From positions 27,501 through 91,500 of the forward strand of contig JAOTON010002207.1 in the NCBI GenBank assembly GCA_034440635.1: a stretch of DNA of 64,000 nucleotides, written 5' to 3'. Under the pieces are notes generated by a model. That model was given only the letters and a program-made list of their open reading frames with translations, was not told the origin of the DNA and made no database searches. The DNA is from Lepas anatifera. Taxonomy: Eukaryota > Arthropoda > Thecostraca > Lepadidae. The first letter of the stretch is position 1; every line of letters starts with the position of its first letter. A program made the translations under genes and the position numbers. Shown one piece after another: positions 44,940 to 54,934 of this stretch.

Positions 44940-46973
44940 ATGGCCTCCTTAAATGCTCAACCACTCATTGAATCGACCGCAAGGACTCCGACCCCCGCAA
45001 CGACACTGACCAGCTCCAGCTCACCCTATGATGCCGCCGATAAGAGGGATGACAGGGTTGAAATACCCCGCGTATTGACGATTCGGACTGAGGACCCGTT
45101 GGTCAAGTTGAACCCCTTCCAACTTCACGCTGCTCTCAAAGCATACGGAAATCCGAACGACGTTTTTTGCCGGCCCAACGGGAACATAGACGTTGAGTTT
45201 ACCAACGACGCAGATGCGGCAAAGCTACTCCAGGCTACGCGCCTTAGTGTTAGAACCGCGAACGGCACAAGGTCCATACCCATCACAGTTGTCCCGCACG
45301 CCACGAAAAACAGTAGCAGAGGTGTCATCACCTCTCCGGAGCTAGAGGTTGTCTCAGAGGACGAGATTCTCGCGGAAATGAGAGATCAGGGCGTAGTAGG
45401 CGTTAAAAAGATGTCCAGGCGAGAAGAGGGAAAGCCAACTGGCACGGGTACGATTGCACTGACATTTGCAGGACGCGATCTGCCTGAAAAGGTACGTGTT
45501 GGTTGGCGATCTATCCGTGTCCGACCGTTCGTTCCTAACCCAATACGGTGCTTTAAATGTCAGTCATTTGGACACTTTGCAAACACCTGCAGAGCCAAAG
45601 AGCGCTGCGGCCGGTGCTCGGAGCAGGGACACAGCTCGAAAGCCTGCAAGGCAAAACAGCTGAAATGTCCCAACTGTGGTGAAGCCCACGAAGCCTGGAG
45701 CAGGACCTGTCCCAAGCTAACGCGGGCCAAAGAAGCTCTAAGGAAGAGAGCACAGGGATCCGGAGCAGCGATCCCTGTCACCCCAGCTGCAGTGACACGG
45801 GAGGCTGCGGCGAGACCAAGGTCTCTAGCGGCAGCTGGCTCACCTTCATACCGAGATACCTTGCTCAGATCTAGCACATCCATCGAAAACATCTCACAAA
45901 ACACTAGAGTGAATGAGCTGCCTCACTTAACGATACAGAGCCTGGTTCAGATCCTACGACGCTTCATCCCACACACAGGACCACCCAGCATCCTGCCGGG
46001 AAAAGAAACGGCCGAAAAGGCCACCTAGTGCGACCTGACCAGGGCACAGACACATGCCGCCACTCAGACCGAGGCTCCTGATGATATGACTGCTACTGAT
46101 GCGGCCGAAAACACCACAGTCGCACCAGCTGCTGACGAGCCAAGCGATTCCCCGCCCAACACAAAGCGCCCCAGAGTCGACGCTTCCCCAGCAAGTGAAG
46201 TCCAAAGCCACTCAGAGCCGCAAAACACGCATGCGGTAGGGTCATGCCAAACTAACACAGAAAGCCCGGCGACTGAGACATCTGCCACAAGTACCGCAGT
46301 CGGGGAGGAGACCACCCCAAAAAAACTCACAACAAGCAAACATCTCGAAACTCCAGTCGCACAAATACAGCAGCCTAGGAAAGTTACAACACGTACGGAG
46401 GTCACGGATTCAAACAAAACAAAGGAGTCTGATCAGATGCCTCCTCCTCCCAGTGATGCAGCAGTGCCGCAAAAGACACAGAAACAACGACAAAGTGAAA
46501 TCACCAACAACAATCAAACACAAAGTAAGAAACGTAAACTTGTATCCCCAACAAATACAAATCGCTCAAACAGTAACAACAACACAAATATGGCCGCGAA
46601 ACAAGGAACAGGACACCCGTTCCGATCCAGCAAAGGTGTCCAGTTAGAAATTCCTCGAGTATCAATAAAAACAACTCACCAACAAACAAACCACAACCTC
46701 TCTGAGCGGGCCCGATCAATGGAGAACCTAGGGCCTGCGCAAGCAGACTTAAGGAATTCTGCGGACCTTAGGCAGCTGATACGCAGGCCCACCCCTGCAG
46801 ACGATGGGAGACCGGCATATGCAGGCGATGCATATATGGTGGAGAGGCCTGTCTTCACCAGGCGCTCACCTCCACGAGATTGCAATGTCCCTCCACGTGA
46901 GGTACGAAATTGGAAGTCGCGCGTGGGCTGGAGGGAGCCGGAGATGTTTGACGGGAGGAGTTGGGAGGCATAA
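44940..46973 (+). pseudogene. ORF1 (gag-like, three CCHC knuckles) with one in-frame TAG
   Basis: An RNA-binding nucleocapsid-like protein of the non-LTR element. Three zinc knuckles lie at about residues 203-265: CFKCQSFGHFANTC, CGRCSEQGHSSKAC and CPNCGEAHEAWSRTC. The frame is open for 362 codons, meets TAG at 46026-46028, then continues in the same frame to TAA at 46971-46973. It is therefore one reading frame of about 677 codons with a single nonsense change, or a readthrough stop. The second half is polar and Asn/Thr/Gln-rich. Confidence 0.82.
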
Positions 46974-49900
46974 TGAACGGTGCGGGTTTTAAACTAGGAC
47001 AGCTTTTACACACCTCACTAGTACTTTACTCAATGACATACGTATTACAGTGGAATATAAGAGGGTATAGGGCAAACCACACTGAGCTGCAAACGTTGTT
47101 AGCACTTAAAACTCCTGCTGTGGTTGCGTTACAGGAAACCAAGCTTAAACACGATTATATATGTCAACAATTACATTATAAAACGTTTCGCCACGATATC
47201 CAATCTCCGACAATCGCCCATGGAGGAGTAGCTCTGCTCGTCCATTTTAGCGTTCCTTCTTATTCATTTCGCTTGAGAACTAGCATCCAGGCTGTTGCTG
47301 CAACTGTAGACTTCGGACAACATAAAGCAACAATAGTATCTGTATATCTCCCTCCCAGTGAAGCTTTTCCGGAAGAGGCACTTAATAATTTAATTCAACA
47401 ATTACCAGCAAACTACATACTACTGGGCGATTTCAACGCTCACCACGCAATGTGGGGCTGTCCGCGGACAAATAGGCGAGGCCGACGCCTGGAAGAAATA
47501 ATTCACCGTTTTGATATATGTGCTCTCAACACAGGAATCCCAACGCACATCTCACTACCATCAGGGACAACATCTGCAATCGATTTGTCCCTTTGTTCAC
47601 TCTCATTGACCGATCGTTTTCAATGGCGAACGCATTCCCACCCGTGTGGTAGTGATCACTACCCAATCTGGCTGTGGTCTGAGACCCCTCATCCGGGTAA
47701 AAGAACACTGCAATGGAACCTGCGGCGGGCCGACTGGGAAGGTTTTACCTCCGACTGTATTCTTGATTTTATACCTGACGAAGGCAAGACTGCTACTATA
47801 TTTGAAGAAGAGATGCGTGCGCAGTTAATTGACTCTGCACATAGGTTTATCCCCATGACTGGCTCCTTACCACGGCGCATCCCCGTGCCCTGGTGGACGG
47901 AGGAGTGCCATCGTGCCATTAAGGAACGCCGGCGATGCTTTAAGATATTTACAAAAAGACCGACAACTATAAATTTAATACAATACAGACGTGCCAAGGC
48001 ATTGGCGAGACGTACCGTAAGAGATGCCAAGCGTCAATCGTGGCAAACATATATCAGCACCATCAACAGGCTCACCCCACTGACAACTATTTGGCGGCGA
48101 GTTCGTCGACTGTCGAGACGGAGTTCTCCAATGGCTGTGCCCGTGTTGGCTGGACCTAGCGGTACTGTTACCAGTCCTACCGAGGTAGCAAATATGTTTG
48201 GTAGGGCCTGGGTAGCTCGGTGGCGGATAGGATGCGACGATCCGAGGTTTACTAGGCATAGACGGCAGGGTGAGCGTTGCCCTGTGAATTTTAGCTCATC
48301 TGATAACCTCTCCTTTAATGAACCTTTCACGATGGCAGAACTCCGGACAGCACTCTCACGGGCGAGGAGCACAGCTGCTGGCCCAGATGGCATCCACATT
48401 GACATGTTGAAAAACCTCAGCGAACGTTCTACTACTGCTCTACTGTCTTCTTTTAACTGGATGTGGGCTACGCATGACTTCCCCAGTGCCTGGGAAAATG
48501 CCACTATTATTCCGGTTTTAAAACCTGACAAGGATGGCAGTGACCCTTTACATTACAGACCTATCGCCCTGACATCTTCTGTCTGTAAACTCTTCGAACG
48601 CATGGTGAACGCGCGGCTGATGTGGTACTTGGAGAGCACGGGTTTTTTCTCTGACACTCAATGTGGATTTCGTGCGGGCCGTTCTACCACAGACCATCTC
48701 GTATCGTTGGACACATCAGTGCGCCGCTCTTTCGCTTTGCGACAACACGTATTTGCTCTGCTATTCGACGTTGAAAAGGCCTATGACACGGCCTGGCGCC
48801 ACGCAATTTTACAGAAAGTACGAAAAGCCGGTATCAAGGGCCACATGGGGTATTTTATAGACAATTTCATGAAACGACGCAATTTCAGAGTCAGAGTGGG
48901 AAACTCCTTGTCGGACAATTTCTGCCAGAACAGTGGGGTGGTCCAAGGTGGAGTTTTAAGCGTGACACAGTTCGGAATTTTGATTAACGATATATGCGAC
49001 GGCCTGCCTCCCACGGTCGAGAAGTCTCTGTTTGTCGATGACTTTGCCGTGTGGTTGAGTACCTCCACATCGATCTCAGCCCAAAGACAACTACAAATAT
49101 GTATCGACCGGCTTACCGAATGGAGTCTGAGAAACGGTTTTAGGTTTTCGACGGAAAAAACTGTGTGTATACATTTTTGTCGTCGCCGAACATGTCCCGA
49201 CATCAGGCTCCAGTTGTACGGACGTAGAATCCCAGTTGTGCTGGAGGCCAAGTTTCTTGGCATGACACTAGACAAACGCTTGACATACGCACCACATATA
49301 TCACTGTTGCGCGACAAGTGTTTTAAACGCATGAATGTGCTAAAAATGATCTCTCGCACATCTTATGGTGCCGACAGATTGTCACTGACTCGGCTTTACC
49401 GCGCCCTAATCAGATCCGTCTTAGATTACGGCTCAGTTACATACGACGGCGCTCTGAACAGCGTCAAACAACCCCTGGACGCTGTTCACCATGCTGGTAT
49501 GAGGATTGCGACGGGTGCGTTCCGCACCTCCCGCAGAGCTAGCCTCTTAGTCGACGCCAACGAACCGCCACTGGACCTTAGACGAAAAAGGTTGTCACTC
49601 GCATACGCCAGCAAGATTCGCCAATATCCCACTCACCCGACGCACAGGTGGATATTTGATGAGGTGCTAACAGCCCCTCTCGGAACAGCACGGCCCTCGT
49701 CCTCAATAGCACTCTGCACACGTGTAACCCAATGGCTGGAAGATTCTAACATAAATCTGGAACAGATAGCTGAAACTAGGGTGCAGCGCATAGAACCATG
49801 GCGACTCACTTCTCTCAAATGCGACCTCGACTTGATGCGCCACAAAAAGTCTTCAATCCTGCCTGCAGAGTTCTTAGACTTAGCTATGCATAAAATAGGA

Positions 49901-50758
49901 ACATACACAGGACATACAAGGTTTTACACCGATGGTTCCAAGGGTGCCAGTGGCGCCGGCAGTGCCTTTGTGGGGGACGGACTTAGCAAAGGCTTCAGCT
50001 TGCCTGCGACTGCTTCAGTTTTTACAACGGAACTATACGCTATTTTGTGCGTTTTACGACACATCAGACACACCCCTGAGGAGCGATGTATTATTATAAC
50101 AGATTCAGCAAGCTCTTTAATAGCCCTCCAGTCTCACCACACGCAGCAGAACTGGCTAGTGCTGACAATTCGTAAGCTTCTGGCAGTTATCGCATTTCGA
50201 GGTACTGACGTGTGTTTCCTTTGGGTGCCGAGCCACGTCGGCATTCTGGGTAATGAACAAGTTGATAGGGTTGCTAAAGATGCGTGCCAGCTGCCCCCCT
50301 CGCGCAGGTTTAAGATTCCAGCCGCGGATCTGAAATCATCGTTTAAAATGTTGGTAGATGCCGAGTGGCAGAACAGGTGGACTGCAGAGCCAGATTGTTT
50401 TCTGAAACGTTTGCGTCCATCGATTAAACCATGGGAATCGAGCTACAGGCGAAGCAGAAGGGAGGAGGTGAGCCTTACAAGGCTTCGAATCGGTCACTGT
50501 TTCGCGACGCATGCCCATTATCTAAACAGCACCGCACCTAGCACATGTCCTCACTGTGGCAGTCGCCTCACTGTGCAACATGTTTTATCTGTTACTGACA
50601 GCTGTGACCAGCTGAGGCGAAGTCAGCGGCGATTCTTCCCGCCGGTTCCGCTGGGACAGATCCTAGGCAATGACGCAGTCGTGGATATTAGGAAGGTTTT
50701 ATCGTACCTGAGAGAAGTTCATTTTGACGTAGTATACAATCCCGTTGGAAATTCGTAG
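46973..50758 (+). CDS. ORF2: APE endonuclease - reverse transcriptase - RNase H
   Basis: An uninterrupted 1261-codon frame. N-terminal APE motifs are LQWNIRGYRANH, ALQETKL, GDFNAHHAMWG and SDHYPI. RT motifs include AAGPDGIHIDML, YRPIALTSSVCKLFERM, FDVEKAYDTAWR, QGGVLSVTQFG and the active-site box FVDDFAVW. RNase H motifs are FYTDGSKGASGAG, TTELYAIL, ITDSASSL and WVPSHVGILGNEQVDRVAKD. A Cys/His cluster (CPHCGSRLTVQH) lies near the end. The start codon ATG overlaps the ORF1 stop as TAATG, suggesting coupled termination and reinitiation. All key catalytic residues I looked for are present. Confidence 0.9.
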   Translation: MNGAGFKLGQLLHTSLVLYSMTYVLQWNIRGYRANHTELQTLLALKTPAVVALQETKLKHDYICQQLHYKTFRHDIQSPTIAHGGVALLVHFSVPSYSFRLRTSIQAVAATVDFGQHKATIVSVYLPPSEAFPEEALNNLIQQLPANYILLGDFNAHHAMWGCPRTNRRGRRLEEIIHRFDICALNTGIPTHISLPSGTTSAIDLSLCSLSLTDRFQWRTHSHPCGSDHYPIWLWSETPHPGKRTLQWNLRRADWEGFTSDCILDFIPDEGKTATIFEEEMRAQLIDSAHRFIPMTGSLPRRIPVPWWTEECHRAIKERRRCFKIFTKRPTTINLIQYRRAKALARRTVRDAKRQSWQTYISTINRLTPLTTIWRRVRRLSRRSSPMAVPVLAGPSGTVTSPTEVANMFGRAWVARWRIGCDDPRFTRHRRQGERCPVNFSSSDNLSFNEPFTMAELRTALSRARSTAAGPDGIHIDMLKNLSERSTTALLSSFNWMWATHDFPSAWENATIIPVLKPDKDGSDPLHYRPIALTSSVCKLFERMVNARLMWYLESTGFFSDTQCGFRAGRSTTDHLVSLDTSVRRSFALRQHVFALLFDVEKAYDTAWRHAILQKVRKAGIKGHMGYFIDNFMKRRNFRVRVGNSLSDNFCQNSGVVQGGVLSVTQFGILINDICDGLPPTVEKSLFVDDFAVWLSTSTSISAQRQLQICIDRLTEWSLRNGFRFSTEKTVCIHFCRRRTCPDIRLQLYGRRIPVVLEAKFLGMTLDKRLTYAPHISLLRDKCFKRMNVLKMISRTSYGADRLSLTRLYRALIRSVLDYGSVTYDGALNSVKQPLDAVHHAGMRIATGAFRTSRRASLLVDANEPPLDLRRKRLSLAYASKIRQYPTHPTHRWIFDEVLTAPLGTARPSSSIALCTRVTQWLEDSNINLEQIAETRVQRIEPWRLTSLKCDLDLMRHKKSSILPAEFLDLAMHKIGTYTGHTRFYTDGSKGASGAGSAFVGDGLSKGFSLPATASVFTTELYAILCVLRHIRHTPEERCIIITDSASSLIALQSHHTQQNWLVLTIRKLLAVIAFRGTDVCFLWVPSHVGILGNEQVDRVAKDACQLPPSRRFKIPAADLKSSFKMLVDAEWQNRWTAEPDCFLKRLRPSIKPWESSYRRSRREEVSLTRLRIGHCFATHAHYLNSTAPSTCPHCGSRLTVQHVLSVTDSCDQLRRSQRRFFPPVPLGQILGNDAVVDIRKVLSYLREVHFDVVYNPVGNS

Positions 50759-50820
50759 ATATCACACCCTCCGTATACGCCAATATAGCTAATAGGGACA
50801 GTCTTGGAATATTGATGGAA

Positions 50821-52003
50821 TGATTTAATATGATACAGACGGGCACATATGGCCTCTGCAGCTGCAGTGCCCTAAAACCCCAATTATAATAAGGTCCTAG
50901 TCTGTATCGGGGATGTGATATTTTATATCGATCCAGAAAGCATCTAGCCTCGATTTGAACGCAATAGTTGAAGGGGCGCAGGCAACCTCAGCGGGAAGGC
51001 TGTTCCAGTCGTTCACAACACGAACTCCAAACGTGTTACGCCGGGAGCGGGAATGAGCTCTTGGTTTTATAAGTTTCAGCTGGTGGCCTCTTGTTCGAGC
51101 GGATCTGTCGACCGAGAAGAATCTGGCAGGGTCAACATCCAGGGAGGTGTGCAGGATTTGATACACCCTGATCATGTCGCCTCGTCTTCTCCTATAGTAG
51201 AGCGATGGAAGATCTAGTTCCTGCAGACGCTCATTGTAAGGTTTATGCCGAATGCTTCGGACCATTCTTGTTGCTCTCCTCTGGACCCGTTCAATCATCT
51301 TCTGGTCGCATCTATTGAACGGTCCCCAGGTCAGGTTGCCATATTCCAAATGTGGGCGCACCAGTGTCTTGTACAAAATCGGGAGTGTTGTCAAATCAAT
51401 TTTGCGAAAAGATCTTTTAATCAAACCTAGTATCTGGTTGCCTTTTTTGTTGCTGACGTTGCTTGGTCGCGGAACTTCAAATCAGAGTCAACTCGAACAC
51501 CGAGGTCCTTCTCAACCGTGGAGACCAGAAGGTTTGTGGCGCCCATGAGGTATCGGTGGTGGTTGTTGTTGGGTCCTAAATGGAGTACTGTGCATTTGGT
51601 TTGGTTGAATGGAAGTTGCCAGGTTTCGGACCATTTCATTACCCGCTCGATGTCTGCCTGGAGTACTTCAGATGGGGCTGGTCCGTTACATGGTGCGTAT
51701 ATTTTTGTGTCGTCGGCAAAGATCTTGGTCTGAGCTTGGACTACGTCGGGAAGGTCGTTAATATATATAAGAAATAATACTGGGCCCAGCACAGACCCCT
51801 GCGGGACGCCACTGGCCACTGGAGCCCATCCAGATGTGTCTCCACCCACTACAACCCTCTGTTCACGGTCCGTCAGGGGACTACGGATCCAGGCCAGAAG
51901 CTTCCCCTGCACACAGTACCCTCGCAGCTTGCAGATGAGTCTTGTGTGTGGCACAGTGTCAAACGCCTTGTCAAAGTCTAGGTAGACACTATTATTATAG
52001 TTG
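50821..52003 (-). pseudogene. 5'-truncated antisense non-LTR reverse transcriptase fragment
   Basis: On the minus strand the RT frame begins abruptly near 52003 (SVYLDFDKAFDTVPHTRL), continues through SGVPQGSVLGPVLFLIYIND and the active-site FADDTKIY, and ends at IPDTD followed by TAG near 50897. A frameshift within a run of six A (about 51445) splits it into two frames. The thumb and C-terminal part (RRNTFGVRVVNDWNSLP) and a short 3' UTR to about 50821 remain. It is CR1/Jockey-like, with loss of the 5' portion typical of incomplete reverse transcription. Confidence 0.85.
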
Positions 52004-53057
52004 TTAGATGCTTATTGACAAGAATCAGGCTGAAACCCAGTTGCTATTGCCAAAAGCTCTCACCATATCAAATTTGTATCTGGATACACCAGCTGATTGT
52101 GATTACAATTGTGTGTGGGACCTAGGTCAATACATACAAGGACTTAGCTTCTATGATCAAAACATGATCTGTATCAGACCCCGTTCAAGTTGTTTGGCAG
52201 CATTACGTCATCATGGCTGGAGAGGCACTACAGTTACTATGCAGGGCATTGGAGAAATTGCACTTTTTCGCAGCTCTAAATAACCTATTTTAGAACTGTA
52301 TCAAGAGAACTTATATGGTTGAACAGAAAGCTAAAAAATTTTATTTGTGAAACCATCAGACGTTTTGCAAAAACTCCAGTGAAGAATATTATTTTTACAA
52401 ATTTTCCAGAGCGTGTCAAAATAAGGACAGGTTCAGCACTAACAGCTGTCTGCAGTAACACTAATCTCGATTTTGACTGGCTGTTGATTTCTGACTTTTG
52501 ATTGGCTGTTGGTGGTACCTGCAGCAGAAGACAATAAACATCGGTGATCTCTTGAGCGAAGGTAAATTTATTTCTCTCGGCTATTAAGTAGGCCTGAGTT
52601 GATCAAATAAATGCATGCCCTTTCAACAAATTCTTTGAAATGTTATAATTTTTTCATTAGATTTACGTAAAATACGCTGCTCGCCATTGAGATCAACTTT
52701 AATATCAAATGGGTGAAACAAGTTGATTTCAATTTATACTAGATTGGTGCCAAATACGCCCAAACTTGGTATGTTCCAGCTGATCCTTCCAAAAACTTAG
52801 TAGAATCTCCTATAACTTAGTGGGAAAGGGCGGTGACGTCATCATGGGAGGACCATATTTAGTAGGAAACTTGGTTGTACCCGTAGTTAAGGTACCCTGA
52901 TCTGTATCACATTGTTAGTCAGTATACAATGTGGAATCCAAGTTCATCCAGTGCCGTTTTACCAGCACTGAAGCACACACTGTGCCAGTGCTGGAGAAAT
53001 AACACTTGATGGACTTCATCAGCAGTCCTATCCATACCACATTTTGGCCATAAAGAT
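52004..53057. other. No recognised gene
   Basis: Open frames at 52008-52283 and 52319-52501 (+) have no domain I recognise. The first looks less random in composition and could be a fragment of an unrecognised repeat. Confidence 0.4.
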
Positions 53058-54084
53058 TAGGGGCCTGTTCCAGCGCCTCCTCAAACCTGCTCCAACCTCC
53101 TCAAAGCTTCTCCAACTTCCTCTCGCCGGGTCCAGCGCCTCCTCAAACTTCCTCCAAGCTCGCAAAAGCTCATCTCAAATCTAGGGCTTGTTCCAGCGCC
53201 TCCTTAGAAAAAAGATGAGAGTAGCTTGAGTAAGTCGGAGCAGGCGCAAAAACCGGTGTCCGCTGGACCGATTTCGGATGAGATTGGATGAGATATCAGC
53301 TGATTGCGCCTGATCAGCGCCAATATGGCGGGCGTGGCGCAGGTAAGAAACTAATCGAATTTGATTAAGGCCTCTGATACTCATTTAATGTATTTTATTG
53401 AAAGTGGAATACAGAAAAACAACGTAATCAAAACCTTTAGCTGCCCACAAACGTCGTTTCTCACTGTAAAGCAACTTATTTTAGTTTCCCAATTGAAATT
53501 CGTGCACCACAGTTGAGCTCCTCCAACCTCCTCTGAAAAACCACCTTTCGTTTGAGAGGAGGTTGGATTAGATTTGAGATGAGCTTTGGCGAGCTTGGAG
53601 GAAGTTTAAGGAGGCGCTGGACCGGGCGAGAGGAAGTTGGAGAAGCTTTGAGGAGGTTGGAGCAGGTTTGAGGAGGCGCTGGAACAGGCCCCTAATCCAA
53701 CCTTCTCTCAAACGAAAGGTGGTTTTTCAGAGGAGATTGGAGGAGCTCAATTGTGGCGCATGAATTTCAATTGAGAAACTAAAATAAATTGTTTTACAGT
53801 GAGAAACGAAGTTTGTGGGCAGCTAAAGGTTTTGATTACGTTGTTTTTCTGTATTCCACTTTCACTAAAATACATTAAATGAGTATCAGAGGTCTTAATC
53901 AAAATCAATTAGTTTCTTAGCTGCGCCACGTCCGCCATATTGATGCTGATCAGGCGCAATCAGCTGATATCTCATTCAATCTCATCCGAAATCGGTCCAG
54001 CGGACACCAGTTTTTGCGCCTGCTCTGACTTACTCCAAGCTACTCTCATCTTTTTTTCTAAGGAGGTGCTGGAACAAGCCCTAG
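53058..54084. mobile_element. PIF/Harbinger-like MITE (outer copy)
   Basis: The ends GGGCCTGTTCCAGCGCCTCC (53061) and its near inverse, finishing ACAAGCCC (54081), are flanked by TAG on both sides (53058-53060, 54082-54084). Without the nested copy it is about 510 bp. A 3-bp duplication and GGGCCTGTTC-type ends suggest PIF/Harbinger; no transposase is present. Confidence 0.82.
53181..53694. mobile_element. PIF/Harbinger-like MITE (nested, inverted copy)
   Basis: A 508-bp element from GGGCTTGTTCCAGCGCCTCC (53184) to GGAGGCGCTGGAACAGGCCC (53691), flanked by CTA (53181-53183, 53692-53694). It is the same family as the outer copy in the opposite orientation, so the locus reads A-B-A'-B' with A/A' and B/B' inverted. 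Confidence 0.85.
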
Positions 54085-54604
54085 GTCATTAATTAAAAGG
54101 TGGCACCTAGGCTCAAAGCAACTGGACCACACAATATTGAGGCACAGCAGTTACATAATTTACCAACCATGAATCATTACTTGGGCACACTCAAGCAGTA
54201 CTTGCTAATGGTAATTCTTTAATTGAGGTGGTAATTCTGAGCGCACAGCAATAATGAATAGCAATATTTTGTGGGCATCCCATATAAGAACCGTCGAAAA
54301 CACCGTAGCAAGAAACCTAGGACTCCTTAAAAGAGCTCAACATATACTAGAGCCCAGTCAGCTTCTCCTGTTGTACAATGCCCTTGTGCTGCCCATCCTT
54401 TCTTACGGCGTCGAAATCTGGGGGAATACTTTTAAATATAGGCTTACTAAATTATCAATAATGCAGAAAAAGCAGTAAGAATAATTGATCATGCAGAGCG
54501 TCTCGCTCACTCCAGCCCCTTATTCAAAAAGTACAAAATTCTTAAGTTTTTTGATCTAGTCAAATTTGCCACGCTTAAAGTTCTCCACAAGTATCTAATG
54601 GGTA

Positions 54605-54885
54605 TGTTGTAAATATCAGTCATCTCCGAATGTGGAATGCCAATAAACTGCACAGCATGTCAGCATGAGTTATCTGCATGGTGCTAGGCTTGCATTGGTG
54701 CGCTAGTGCTTTGTCTTGGCTGCCTGTGGTTGATGGTAGTGCTGCTTGTCCCTGCATGTGTTAGTGCATTTGGCCTGCTCATTAGCCTGATAAATTCTCG
54801 CTTGTGTGTTTGCAGGAGTATGCTTGAATTTTGCTGAATAAAGCCAAGATGATAAAGCTCACATGATTCAAGTTGATATACAACA
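54605..54885 (+). repeat. 5' LTR
   Basis: Begins TGTTGTAAATATCAGTCATC and ends GTTGATATACAACA. It contains CAATAAA and AATAAAG-like signals (GAATAAAGCC) near its end. Confidence 0.93.
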
Positions 54886-54934
54886 ATTTATTCAGCAAGA
54901 TTAATCCGGATACTGCCATTCAGACGAATTCAAT

